A DNA stretch of 64,000 nucleotides from Chitinophagaceae bacterium (GCA_022843585.1 JALHNJ010000002.1:310001-374000), one strand, 5' to 3'. Positions 26,458-34,880 are shown, counted from the first letter of the stretch. A program made the numbers and translations. Notes: generated by a model not told the origin, from the letters alone.

Positions 26458-26865
26458 TCAGACGATTAGGTCTTTAAGCGTTCTGTTTTCAACAATATTC
26501 AGAGTAGCATCTCTTACTTCCAGCATCATATCATGCAAGCCACAATGTTTTTCATCGCAGTTCTTACATCGCTCATAAAAGTAGAGGCTTACGCAGGGCA
26601 GCATGGCTATCGGTCCATTAATAAGCCTGATCACTGTTGCCATTTTTACTTTTTCAGGGCTTTTATTAAGAAAATATCCTCCCCCCTTTCCTTTTTTGCT
26701 ATCAAGGATACCGGCTTTCTTTAATTCCAGCAAAATATTTTCCAAAAACTTCAACGGAATTTTTTTCTTCTTAGCAATTTCAGAAATAAGTACAGGCCCC
26801 TGGTTATATTTAATAGCCAAGTAAGCAAGTGCCTTAAATGCGTATTGAGATTTTTTTGAAAGCAT
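26458..26865 (-). CDS. Rrf2-family transcriptional regulator
   Basis: A 135-residue winged-helix regulator. The Rrf2 start MLSKKSQYAFKALAYLA, the recognition-helix region ISEIAKKKKIPLKFLENIL and the GKGGGYFL wing are present. Four cysteines and a histidine (Cys91, Cys100, Cys103, Cys108, His111) lie where IscR/NsrR-type proteins bind an Fe-S cluster, although the spacing differs from IscR. Rrf2 proteins include CymR, the cysteine-metabolism repressor of Bacillus. Position in the cys island, and five shared palindromes nearby, make it the likely local sulfur regulator. It may sense an Fe-S cluster, a thiol or a cysteine precursor. Confidence 0.9.
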   Translation of the reverse strand: MLSKKSQYAFKALAYLAIKYNQGPVLISEIAKKKKIPLKFLENILLELKKAGILDSKKGKGGGYFLNKSPEKVKMATVIRLINGPIAMLPCVSLYFYERCKNCDEKHCGLHDMMLEVRDATLNIVENRTLKDLIV

Positions 26866-26879
26866 AGTTGAAGCCTAAA

Positions 26880-27272
26880 TTAGAAAATATCTAAATTATA
26901 ATTGATTGGTGAGTTCTTTTTCAGCATGGCTGATACGCCACAATATTTTTCCAGCGACAAATCAATTGCCTTTTTTACTTTATCCTCGTTTACTTTTGAC
27001 GTTTTTATTTTATACGTAATTAGTATTTGCTTAAACACTTTAGGATTCTCTTCAGTTTGCTCAGCCTCTGTTTCAATAGAGAAATCAGAAAAAGCTACTT
27101 TCATTTTTGCAAGTATATCCACCACATCTATACCAGAGCAGCCAGCAAGACCTGCTAACAACAATGCTTTGGGGCCAAACCCGTTCTCCCGGCTCCCATC
27201 CAGTTTTATGGTACTATGCTCATGCAGACTTTCAAATTCATGATCTTTTTTCCAGGTAGTAATTGTTTTCAT
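26880..27272 (-). CDS. OsmC/Ohr-family protein
   Basis: A 130-residue OsmC-like protein with the two family cysteines Cys45 (AGCSGIDVVDIL) and Cys111 (KYCGVSAML). The family comprises thiol-dependent peroxidases; the YhfA-like subgroup, which this resembles in length, is poorly defined. It lies 14 bp upstream of the Rrf2 gene and 1 bp after the CDF transporter, in one minus-strand run, consistent with a link to thiol/sulfur stress. Confidence 0.88.
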   Translation of the reverse strand: MKTITTWKKDHEFESLHEHSTIKLDGSRENGFGPKALLLAGLAGCSGIDVVDILAKMKVAFSDFSIETEAEQTEENPKVFKQILITYKIKTSKVNEDKVKKAIDLSLEKYCGVSAMLKKNSPINYNLDIF

Positions 27273-27273
27273 A

Positions 27274-28260
27274 TTATACTAGTTCATGTTTTTTATTCTG
27301 TGATATATTTTCCAATGTCCAGTCGATCCGATGCTCAAAATTATTCTTTCTCTCGGTGCAATTACTTTTTCCGCAAATTCGGCAAGAGAAAGGTAAACAA
27401 CCGTCGGAATGAACGAATAATTCAAGCGACTCGCCAAATTCCTTCCTGATTAATACAGCTAATACATCTATCTCCTTGTGACCTTCATGAATGTTAAGAT
27501 ACCATGGTACTGTAAGGTGGCAATCCACATGCAATACATTCCCATATTTAATTACCCGAAGGTTATGTAAATCAACCCAATTCTCCTTACGGTTTGCATT
27601 TAATAAAGTTACCATTCTTGTAAGCAACTTTGTATCTGCTTCATCCATAATACCAGCAATAGAATGTCTCAAAATTTTATAGCCAGTGTACATTATAAAA
27701 ATGGCGAAAAGAATTGCAATTAAACTATCAATCCATTTGTACCCGGTATAATAAAGCAGAATAAGGCCGATTATAATACCAACCGTTGACCATGTATCAC
27801 TTTGCAAATGCTTACCACTTGCCGTTAATGCTAATGATCCATTCATCTTTCCTATACGAAGACAAAAAAAACCCATTATAAAATTTACAATTGCTGTTGC
27901 AGCAACCAGCCAAATTCCATAATCAATTTTTTGAAGTTCAACAGGATTGATAAGATTCTGTAAAGCTTTATATAAAATAATAGCCCCGGCACTTCCGATC
28001 AATGTGCCTTCAATTGCTGCGGAAAGAAACTCGGCTTTGCCATGTCCATAAGGATGGTCCATATCCCGTGGCTTGGCAGCTACGAATAAACTAAATAAAC
28101 CAATAAACCCTGCGGCTACATTTACAATGCTCTCTAATGCATCGGTAAGAATGGAAACTGAATACGTTGAATAGTAAGCAACGAATTTTACTACCAGCAA
28201 TAGTACAGAAACTACAGCTACCCATTTTTGAACAGTAAGATTTTGCTGTGCTTTACCCAA
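27274..28260 (-). CDS. Cation diffusion facilitator (CDF) metal transporter
   Basis: A 328-residue CDF protein, probably six membrane segments over the first 200 residues, exporting divalent metal (Zn, Fe, Co, Mn type) in exchange for protons. The HPYGHGKAEF motif near residue 72 and the conserved DALESIVN segment near residue 37 are visible. A C-terminal cytoplasmic domain follows and ends with a cysteine-rich tail (CLPFSCRICGKSNC, about 291-304). The tail might bind metal. It abuts the OsmC gene (1 bp) and the upstream lipoprotein (3 bp). Confidence 0.9.
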   Translation of the reverse strand: MGKAQQNLTVQKWVAVVSVLLLVVKFVAYYSTYSVSILTDALESIVNVAAGFIGLFSLFVAAKPRDMDHPYGHGKAEFLSAAIEGTLIGSAGAIILYKALQNLINPVELQKIDYGIWLVAATAIVNFIMGFFCLRIGKMNGSLALTASGKHLQSDTWSTVGIIIGLILLYYTGYKWIDSLIAILFAIFIMYTGYKILRHSIAGIMDEADTKLLTRMVTLLNANRKENWVDLHNLRVIKYGNVLHVDCHLTVPWYLNIHEGHKEIDVLAVLIRKEFGESLELFVHSDGCLPFSCRICGKSNCTERKNNFEHRIDWTLENISQNKKHELV

Positions 28261-28263
28261 AAG

Positions 28264-29022
28264 TTAATCTCCCATGTTTTCTTTTGCATATTTTACCCAT
28301 TCCTTACGGGCAAAGATTAAAAATGCCGGTGGTGCGTTTGAAAATTGATACTCACTTTCATACTTTCCCATTGTTCGTTGCATTTCTGCTAGTTCATCTT
28401 TTAATTGCGTAGTTCCTTCAAGATTAGCATTATCCTCTGTAATATTAAATGTCATACCCTCTGCAAATGCAATCCACCTTATACCATTAAGCATATAGTT
28501 TTTCCCATTCTCTCGTAATACAAGTGTCAAAGCAGAAGGTGAAACATCACTACGGCAAGCCTTTGTATACTGAAACTTAATTTCAGCATACCCGTTATTA
28601 TCCAAATCCGTAATAGTAGTGCCGGGAATAAAATCACAAAGCAAGTCAAAAGAGCAGGATCGCTGATCGTCGGTAGATGTTCTAATAGCTCTGTATTTAC
28701 CTTCTTTCAATAAATAGTGTGTTGTATATACAAATCCCGACTCAGCTTCTTCATCAAATTCTTTTGGTTGCACATCTTTTTTTACTTCATGAGATAACAC
28801 AAAAATATTCTCTCCCAAACTATCTGTCCATTTCCATGCTTCATTTAAAGTTCCATATACGGTAATTTCAGCAGGCAACTCCTGCCTGCTGATTTTTTGG
28901 GGTTTCAAAAAATCAACGTTGGAAACAACACTTCCTGAACTTTTCCCAGCTTGGGAATCCTTATTAGTAGAAGAGTTGCAACTGAAAAACACAATGGTTA
29001 ATACGAATAAATAAACTTTCAT
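28264..29022 (-). CDS. Lipoprotein of unknown function
   Basis: A 252-residue lipoprotein (lipobox VFFSC, Cys15). After a Ser-rich linker there is a mostly beta domain with the conserved-looking stretch GTTITDLDNNGYAEIKFQYTKACRSDVSPS, resembling an uncharacterised Bacteroidota family named from memory M949_RS01915. That label carries no proven function. It is 3 bp upstream of the CDF gene and probably co-transcribed. Confidence 0.7.
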   Translation of the reverse strand: MKVYLFVLTIVFFSCNSSTNKDSQAGKSSGSVVSNVDFLKPQKISRQELPAEITVYGTLNEAWKWTDSLGENIFVLSHEVKKDVQPKEFDEEAESGFVYTTHYLLKEGKYRAIRTSTDDQRSCSFDLLCDFIPGTTITDLDNNGYAEIKFQYTKACRSDVSPSALTLVLRENGKNYMLNGIRWIAFAEGMTFNITEDNANLEGTTQLKDELAEMQRTMGKYESEYQFSNAPPAFLIFARKEWVKYAKENMGD

Positions 29023-29106
29023 AAAACCTTACTTTTTTGATTCCCGAATGTAATAAAATAAACCAACTTAATTAGTTACAGAATTAATTTACAGCGTATT
29101 GAAAAT

Positions 29107-30552
29107 TTATTTTGTTTTCTTGGATCCAAGAAAATTTCGGATAGCTCTGAAAATTTTTGAATAAAACTCTTTATTAAAAAGTTGTGAGTCATGCATAGCT
29201 TTATAAATGAGAAAAAAGGCGATAGGAAGTAGTATAAAGGTTGCGAGCCACATGCCAGCAAAAGGGCTCATACTATCTTCCTTGGCAAATTTTTCGCCAG
29301 TAGTGCTAGAGAAATAAAATAACATAAAGAAGATAATAGAGAAAATTAATGGAGTACCCAATCCACCTTTTCGGATGATGGAACCCAACGGTGCACCAAT
29401 TAAAAACAAAACCAGGCAAGCCAATGAAAGAGAAATTTTTCGATGCCACTCAATCTGGTGCTTACGCAGGTTTCTTTCTTTCTCCCACATAATATTTTTT
29501 AGCGACTCGGCACTAATGCGGACTGAAGAAGCAACACTTTGCACCGATTGACTTACTTGTGATTTTGCAGAATCCGGCAATAGCAAGTCAAAACTTTTTA
29601 CCTTCTTTGCCTTGAATGTATCAGGTATTTTTTTCTTATCCCAAACAGAATCGATAATCCCTGTAAACCTTAGTTGGCGGAACATATCTGTTACGTTCTG
29701 GTTTTCAATTTTTCTGTTGTCTTTTTTTAATGAATCAATTGCTTTTTCCAATTGACGCATACTAAACATTTTTTCATTGTTCCTGTTCACACTATCTGCA
29801 GTCCGATTATTAAATCCCAGGGAGCTTAAATCAAATCGCTTTTTGTATTCCTTAAATCCTATTCGTATAAACTCAGAATTCCTTTCATAGGTATTTCCTT
29901 TTTCCTCATATCTCCATCCGTCTTTCAGGTTGAATTCCATAAAACGTTTATCTTCTGTAATCCGCATAATTCCGCTTTTGGCAATGATGAAATTGTCTTG
30001 TAACGGATTGCCCTGCTCATATACTATCACATCTCTTATTACACTATCATTTGCTTCTTTTGTACCAATCTTAATGGAGAAGCCGCTTATCTTATCATAG
30101 AAAACACCTTCTTTTAAATCAAAAGCTGGTTTTGCATACACAATATCCGACAGCAATGTTCGCTGTTTGAGGTTAGCTACGGGTATTACATAATTAGCAA
30201 AAATAAAAGCCACTCCTGACAGAATTAACGCCACAAAAAATAGTGGCCGCATAAAACGTAGCAACGAAATACCTGCTGATTTAATGGCCACCAATTCAAA
30301 CGTTTCACCAAGATTGCCAAACGTCATTAAAGAAGAAAGCAGAATGGCAAGCGGTAATGCAAGCGGAACTAATGTAGCGCTGAGGTACCAGATAAATTCA
30401 AGTATCAAGCCAGTACTTAGTCCTTTGCTCACAAAATCATCAATATACAACCAGAAAAACTGCATTATTAATACCAGCAACGTAATAAAAAACGTAGCGA
30501 TAAAAGGACCAATAAAGGCCTTAACAATGAGCTTATCTAATTTTTTGAACAC
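29107..30552 (-). CDS. LptF/LptG-family permease
   Basis: A 481-residue YjgP/YjgQ permease, a membrane subunit of the LptBFG exporter that extracts lipopolysaccharide and passes it to the Lpt bridge. Three membrane segments at the N-terminus (about 13-120), a large periplasmic beta-jellyroll-like domain (about 130-360) with a Lys/Asn-rich insertion, and three at the C-terminus (about 375-460) fit the fold. LptF and LptG cannot be separated by eye. The promoter, TATTTTTG on the minus strand at 30576-30583, lies inside the divergent gene. Confidence 0.9.
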   Translation of the reverse strand: MFKKLDKLIVKAFIGPFIATFFITLLVLIMQFFWLYIDDFVSKGLSTGLILEFIWYLSATLVPLALPLAILLSSLMTFGNLGETFELVAIKSAGISLLRFMRPLFFVALILSGVAFIFANYVIPVANLKQRTLLSDIVYAKPAFDLKEGVFYDKISGFSIKIGTKEANDSVIRDVIVYEQGNPLQDNFIIAKSGIMRITEDKRFMEFNLKDGWRYEEKGNTYERNSEFIRIGFKEYKKRFDLSSLGFNNRTADSVNRNNEKMFSMRQLEKAIDSLKKDNRKIENQNVTDMFRQLRFTGIIDSVWDKKKIPDTFKAKKVKSFDLLLPDSAKSQVSQSVQSVASSVRISAESLKNIMWEKERNLRKHQIEWHRKISLSLACLVLFLIGAPLGSIIRKGGLGTPLIFSIIFFMLFYFSSTTGEKFAKEDSMSPFAGMWLATFILLPIAFFLIYKAMHDSQLFNKEFYSKIFRAIRNFLGSKKTK

Positions 30553-30583
30553 TTATCTTTAATGTATGAGTGGCGCAAAAATA
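30553..30583. promoter_or_regulatory. Overlapping divergent promoter boxes
   Basis: Minus strand: TATTTTTG at 30576-30583 matches TAnnTTTG for the Lpt permease. Plus strand: TATCTTTA at 30553-30560, one mismatch, ends 5 nt before the ATG at 30566. Each box lies in the transcribed region of the other gene. Confidence 0.5.
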
Positions 30584-31177
30584 AGGCTTTCAGAAAAGGA
30601 GATGGAACTGGTTACTAATGCGGAGGTTATTTTAACAAAGAATGCCATAATTGAGAAAGCAAAAACATTGCTGACTATATTGCAAACTGCAGCCGAAGAA
30701 GTCATCAAGACCTATTCTCATTTATTTCCGGCAGCAACTCTTTTACCCCACCCCAAAATTTCAAGAGGCGAAAATTACAGGGGTCTTCCATATCTTATTT
30801 TGGATTACCCCCGTTGTTTTGATAAAGAAAATATTCTGGCTATCCGTACTATGTTTTGGTGGGGAAATTATTTCAGCATCACCCTTCATCTTTCCGGCAA
30901 ATACAAGGAGCAATATCAACAAAAAATAATTGCTGCATTTGATGCTATTGCTGCCAGCGGATTGTTTGTGGGCATCCATGAAAATCAATGGGAGCACCAT
31001 TTTGAAAAAGATAATTATGCAGCGGTCAACGATTTTTCAGCAACAGAATTTGGCGAACTCATCCAACAACAAGAATTTTTGAAATTGGCAAAAAAAATCC
31101 CACTTACGCAGTGGGATGATGCTAAAAATATAATACTTGTAGCGTATGGCAATCTTGTAAAGCTATTAAAAGGTTAA
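30566..31177 (+). CDS. Conserved-looking hypothetical protein
   Basis: A 203-residue cytoplasmic protein without a signal peptide or membrane segment. The N-terminal half is helical (residues 8-55); the centre has aromatic and proline-rich segments (PHPKISRGENYRGLPYLILDYPRCF, then MFWWGNYFSITLHL). I do not recognise a family or motif. It is divergent from the Lpt permease gene with 13 bp between starts, and its stop codon overlaps the stop of the convergent SRPBCC gene by two bases. This very compact arrangement supports a real gene. Confidence 0.7.
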   Translation: MSGAKIRLSEKEMELVTNAEVILTKNAIIEKAKTLLTILQTAAEEVIKTYSHLFPAATLLPHPKISRGENYRGLPYLILDYPRCFDKENILAIRTMFWWGNYFSITLHLSGKYKEQYQQKIIAAFDAIAASGLFVGIHENQWEHHFEKDNYAAVNDFSATEFGELIQQQEFLKLAKKIPLTQWDDAKNIILVAYGNLVKLLKG

Positions 31178-31551
31178 TTACCCAGCCTATGAAAAAGCTC
31201 TTTTACCTGGTAATCCCATAAACGGCTTTGGTCTTTAATTTCTTTTTTCTCAGCAAAATCTTTGATGATAAGAATAGTCTGGTTGGTAATTTCAGACTTA
31301 TCAATCCGAAACTCAAAGTATTCTTCTTTAGGAGCAGTTTGCCAATGAAAGCGGATAAATTTATCTTGTTCGCTTTCCAGCTTATCAGCCTTCTCAAAAG
31401 TGCCGTTCCAGCCAAAATAAAAGACATTGTCTCTTTCATCTACTTTATCTGCAAACCATTCTCCTAATCCGGCAGGAGTGGAAAGAAATTCATATAATAT
31501 TGAGGGAGAGCAGCGAACCGGGAACTCCAGGGTATATAATTGTTTACTCAT
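31174..31551 (-). CDS. START-like / SRPBCC-fold protein
   Basis: A 125-residue protein of the START/SRPBCC helix-grip fold: it begins with YTLEFPVRCSPSILYEFLSTPAGLGEWFADKV, the usual AHSA1/polyketide-cyclase-like opening, and ends in a long helix (DYQVKELFHRLGN). Such proteins bind a hydrophobic ligand or assist a chaperone; nothing here specifies which. It converges with the neighbouring hypothetical gene with overlapping stops. Confidence 0.8.
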   Translation of the reverse strand: MSKQLYTLEFPVRCSPSILYEFLSTPAGLGEWFADKVDERDNVFYFGWNGTFEKADKLESEQDKFIRFHWQTAPKEEYFEFRIDKSEITNQTILIIKDFAEKKEIKDQSRLWDYQVKELFHRLGN

Positions 31552-31856
31552 TCTTCTTGCGCCTCAAGCTTGGCGATTGTTGCAATAATAGAGAAATAAT
31601 GCTTGCCACAAAATATTTTATAGGTTATTTTTCCCCCTTTTTAGTAGAAGATTTCCATTTGAAAAATAATTAGCTACTTTAAACGTTAAGAATAAACCAA
31701 AATAATATTTGGCTAATACACTTAAATCCAATAAATTGCCTTGACGTTCAATATGTTGAACAACCTATGACATTGTGGTGGGTATTTTTTGAGTAATAAG
31801 ATTGGCTATTCTTATAATTCTTGAACCCTTAAAATGCACCATTAAAAAACCAACCT
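31552..31856. other. Long upstream region of the sigma-factor gene
   Basis: This 305-bp gap has no gene. It contains a perfect dyad GTTCAA-TATG-TTGAAC at 31746-31761, about 100 bp before the sigma-factor start. A TAATATTTGG stretch near 31700-31710 resembles but does not match the -7 consensus. A long leader or regulated promoter is plausible. Confidence 0.4.
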
Positions 31857-32732
31857 ATGAGTATGAGACAACTGAAGATCTCGAAATCCATTACGAATCG
31901 AGAATCTCAAAGCCTTGAAAAGTATCTGCAAGAAATTGGCAAGGTCGAACTTATTTCTCCTGAGGAAGAAGTAAAATTAGCTACCCGCATTAAGGAGGGA
32001 GATCAACAAGCATTGGATCGCTTAACCAAAGCAAATCTTCGTTTTGTGGTATCCGTTGCCAAGCAATATCAAAACCAGGGATTGTCGCTCCCGGACCTTA
32101 TCAATGAGGGTAATCTTGGATTGATAAAAGCCGCCCAGCGGTTTGATGAAACCCGTGGATTTAAATTCATTTCCTACGCCGTTTGGTGGATCCGCCAGAG
32201 TATTTTACAATCCCTGGCAGAACAATCCCGTATTGTTCGCTTACCCCTCAATAAAGTCGGACTTACCAATCGCATCCAAAAAGCTTATTCGTTGCTGGAA
32301 CAGCAATTTGAAAGAGAGCCTTCTGCCGAAGAATTGGCCGAATTGCTGGAAATGGATATTGAAGAAGTAAAAGCTACCATTGGCATTAATGCCCGCCATG
32401 TAAGTATGGATAGCCCCATGTCTGAAGGCGAAGAAAATACTTTACTTGATGTATTAGAGAACCATAATGCCGATAAAACAGATGGTGAACTTGACCACAA
32501 AGAGTCATTAAAAACTGAGATCGATCGTTCGCTTAAAACATTAACGGAGCGTCAAAAGGAGGTGATTTGCTTCTTCTTCGGCATTGGTGTTGACCACCCG
32601 ATGAGTCTGGAAGATATTGGTGAACGTTTTAGCCTGACCAGAGAAAGAGTAAGGCAGATCAAAGACAAAGCCATCACCAAATTAAAGGCGTCAAACCGCT
32701 GTAAACTGTTGAGAACTTACCTCGGAAATTGA
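31857..32732 (+). CDS. rpoD: Primary RNA polymerase sigma factor (Bacteroidota type)
   Basis: A 291-residue sigma-70 factor. Region 1.2 ([20 protein letters not shown]), region 2 ([12 protein letters not shown] to [13 protein letters not shown]), region 3 and region 4 with the helix-turn-helix [18 protein letters not shown] are complete, but region 1.1 and the long non-conserved insert of proteobacterial RpoD are missing. This short form is the housekeeping sigma of Bacteroidota, which recognises TTTG/TAnnTTTG promoters. A second ATG at 31863 gives MRQLKISKS, the usual family start. The stop is followed by ffh on the same strand. Confidence 0.94.
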   Translation: MSMRQLKISKSITNRESQSLEKYLQEIGKVELISPEEEVKLATRIKEGDQQALDRLTKANLRFVVSVAKQYQNQGLSLPDLINEGNLGLIKAAQRFDETRGFKFISYAVWWIRQSILQSLAEQSRIVRLPLNKVGLTNRIQKAYSLLEQQFEREPSAEELAELLEMDIEEVKATIGINARHVSMDSPMSEGEENTLLDVLENHNADKTDGELDHKESLKTEIDRSLKTLTERQKEVICFFFGIGVDHPMSLEDIGERFSLTRERVRQIKDKAITKLKASNRCKLLRTYLGN

Positions 32733-32776
32733 TTTAAAAACTAAAAAGATTATACTGACATAAAACTTTACATTTC

Positions 32777-32784
32777 TATCTTTG
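32777..32784 (+). promoter_or_regulatory. -7 box of ffh
   Basis: TATCTTTG matches TAnnTTTG, 70 nt before the ffh ATG. Transcription would start about 10 nt before the strong hairpin at 32794-32822. Confidence 0.6.
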
Positions 32785-32793
32785 CAATTCTTT

Positions 32794-32822
32794 AAAAAGT
32801 GAACATTTGATGTTCACTTTTT
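32794..32822 (+). terminator. Perfect hairpin between rpoD and ffh
   Basis: AAAAAGTGAACA (32794-32805) pairs fully with TGTTCACTTTTT (32811-32822) around TTTGA. The T-rich right arm makes it a good intrinsic terminator for rpoD, but the predicted ffh promoter lies just upstream, so the hairpin would also form at the extreme 5' end of ffh mRNA. Confidence 0.75.
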
Positions 32823-32854
32823 CATTTACAGGATAGTGAAAAATACTCGGAATC

Positions 32855-34180
32855 ATGTTTAACAGTTTACAGGAAAAATTAGAAAGTGCCTTTAAGAACC
32901 TCAAAGGCCAGGGAAGAATTACCGAACTTAATATTGCAACAACCGTAAAAGAGATTCGTCGTGCATTGGTAGATGCGGATGTGAATTATAAAATTGCCAA
33001 AGAATTTACCGACAAAGTTAAGGACAAAGCAATGGGTGAAAAAGTTATCAATGCCATTTCTCCAGGCCAGTTGATGACTAAAATTGTAAAAGATGAACTC
33101 GCAGAATTGATGGGCGGGCAAGAAGCCGTATTTAATGCCAAAGGGAATCCTGCTATTATATTAATTGCTGGCTTACAGGGTAGTGGTAAAACAACTTTTA
33201 GTGGTAAGCTGGCGCATTTTCTAAAAACAAAAAAAGGCCTCTCTCCTATGTTGGTGGCAGCAGATATTTATCGTCCCGCTGCGATGGAGCAATTAAGAGT
33301 ATTGGGAGAACAGATAGGTGTAGATGTACATATCGAACTGGAAAATAAAGATGCTGTTTCTATTGCACAGAATGCAGTAAAAGAAGCCAGAAGTAAGAAC
33401 AAGAATGTACTCATCATAGATACAGCTGGTCGTTTAGCAGTAGATGAAGTGATGATGAAAGAAGTAGCCGATGTAAAAGCTGCGGTTAACCCACAAGAGA
33501 TCTTGTTTGTGGTGGATAGCATGACGGGGCAAGATGCAGTGAATACTGCGAAAGCTTTTAACGACCGTCTTGATTTTACCGGTGTGGTACTTACCAAATT
33601 GGATGGTGATACAAGAGGTGGTGCCGCCATCTCTATCAAATACACGGTTGATAAACCTATCAAGTTTACCAGTGCTGGTGAGAAGATGGATACATTGGAT
33701 GTGTTTTATCCGGATAGGATGGCACAACGTATCCTCGGCATGGGTGATATTACCTCTTTAGTAGAAAAAGCACAGGAACAATTTGATGAAGAAGCTACCA
33801 AAAAGCTGGAAGCCAAAATTCGCAAGAATAAATTCGACTTTGCTGATTTCAAAACCCAGTTAGAAGCCATCAAAAAGATGGGTAATATGAAAGATATGCT
33901 GGGCATGATACCGGGACTGGGCAGCAAAATAAAAGATGTTGATATCAACGATGATTCTTTCAAAGGCATTGAAGCCATGATCAACTCCATGACACCTGCT
34001 GAAAGAGCCGACCCGGATCTGATCGACGGCAACCGCAAAAAACGCATTGCCAAAGGCAGTGGAAAGGACATCCAGGAAGTAAACAACTTTATGAAGCAGT
34101 TTGAGCAAATGCGGAGCATGATGAAGAATATGAACAAAATGGGTGCTTTGGGGAGAATGATGCCGGGGATGAAGAAGTAG
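32855..34180 (+). CDS. ffh: Signal recognition particle protein Ffh
   Basis: A 441-residue SRP54-type GTPase delivering nascent membrane proteins to FtsY. The N domain (1-90), the G domain with the P-loop GLQGSGKTTFSGKLA near residue 105, DTAGRLAVDE and TKLDGDTRGGAA motifs, and a methionine-rich M domain (about 310-441, ending MRSMMKNMNKMGALGRMMPGMKK) that binds signal peptides and 4.5S RNA are all visible. Full length. Confidence 0.97.
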   Translation: MFNSLQEKLESAFKNLKGQGRITELNIATTVKEIRRALVDADVNYKIAKEFTDKVKDKAMGEKVINAISPGQLMTKIVKDELAELMGGQEAVFNAKGNPAIILIAGLQGSGKTTFSGKLAHFLKTKKGLSPMLVAADIYRPAAMEQLRVLGEQIGVDVHIELENKDAVSIAQNAVKEARSKNKNVLIIDTAGRLAVDEVMMKEVADVKAAVNPQEILFVVDSMTGQDAVNTAKAFNDRLDFTGVVLTKLDGDTRGGAAISIKYTVDKPIKFTSAGEKMDTLDVFYPDRMAQRILGMGDITSLVEKAQEQFDEEATKKLEAKIRKNKFDFADFKTQLEAIKKMGNMKDMLGMIPGLGSKIKDVDINDDSFKGIEAMINSMTPAERADPDLIDGNRKKRIAKGSGKDIQEVNNFMKQFEQMRSMMKNMNKMGALGRMMPGMKK

Positions 34181-34185
34181 TTCGG

Positions 34186-34305
34186 AGTCGTTAGTCGGGA
34201 GTTTGGAGGCGGTTTACTATAGCAATAATATTACTGCTTATTTCTGGAAAATGGGAGAAAATACCGCTGAAATGCGACTCTACTCCAGACTCCCGACTAA
34301 AGACT
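34186..34305. repeat. Long inverted repeat after ffh
   Basis: Arms 34186-34208 (AGTCGTTAGTCGGG...) and 34283-34305 are inverted copies matching in 21 of 23 positions, with a 74-nt spacer. The sequence type, AGTC/GGAG units, relates it to the repeats at 23926-24037 and 35974-36060. It could act as a transcript-end hairpin; no U-run follows. Confidence 0.75.
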
Positions 34306-34348
34306 TCTGACTCCAATACTTTATCTTTTTATTTCCCCATTTCAGCCC

Positions 34349-34375
34349 TATATTTGCCGTCCGGTTTTTACCGGA
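34349..34375 (+). promoter_or_regulatory. rpsP promoter box and leader hairpin
   Basis: TATATTTG (34349-34356) matches the -7 consensus. Just downstream TCCGG (34360-34364) and CCGGA (34371-34375) form a small hairpin with a six-base loop at the start of the roughly 50-nt rpsP leader. Confidence 0.55.
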
Positions 34376-34413
34376 ACTAACAATTATTGTTTAACGCTGT
34401 TAAATTTCTATTT

Positions 34414-34857
34414 ATGTCAGCAAAAATCCGTCTTCAGAGACACGGGTCAAAAAAGAGACCCTTTTACTTCATCGTTATTGCCGATTCACGGGCACCCCGT
34501 GATGGTAAATTCATCCAAAAATTAGGTACTTACAATCCGTTGACTGTTCCTGCTACTATTCAGCTGGATCGTCAAAAGGCATTAGAGTGGTTGAACAAAG
34601 GTGCTACGCCAACTGATACTGTTCGCAGGATCCTCAGTTTTAAAGGTGTATTGTACCTGAAACATCTGCTTCGTGGTGTAGGTCTTGGTTTGTTTGATGA
34701 TGCTACTGCAATGGAGAAATTCACTGCATGGAGTGCAGAACATGAAGCACAAATTAAAAAACGCCAGGATGATGCTTACCGCAACAAAAGAGCAAGACGT
34801 CCGATGCCAGGTCGCAGACCTGAACGGACAGAAGGCAACGGCGGTGGCGAAGGATAA
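34414..34857 (+). CDS. rpsP: 30S ribosomal protein S16
   Basis: A 147-residue S16 with the family start [26 protein letters not shown] and the [14 protein letters not shown] segment. It extends about 60 residues beyond the 80-85-residue bacterial core, ending in a basic, glycine-rich tail ([20 protein letters not shown]); such extensions are common in Bacteroidota S16. I use the ATG at 34414, not the in-frame ATG at 34387, because it gives the canonical N-terminus. Confidence 0.96.
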   Translation: MSAKIRLQRHGSKKRPFYFIVIADSRAPRDGKFIQKLGTYNPLTVPATIQLDRQKALEWLNKGATPTDTVRRILSFKGVLYLKHLLRGVGLGLFDDATAMEKFTAWSAEHEAQIKKRQDDAYRNKRARRPMPGRRPERTEGNGGGEG

Positions 34858-34880
34858 ATTATCCACCCTGAAAGTTCATG

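Noticed and set aside
28871-28889. GCAGGCAACTCCTGCCTGC inverted repeat
   Set aside because: Lies inside the lipoprotein coding sequence, with no exact match to the intergenic CCTGCCTG element; likely chance.
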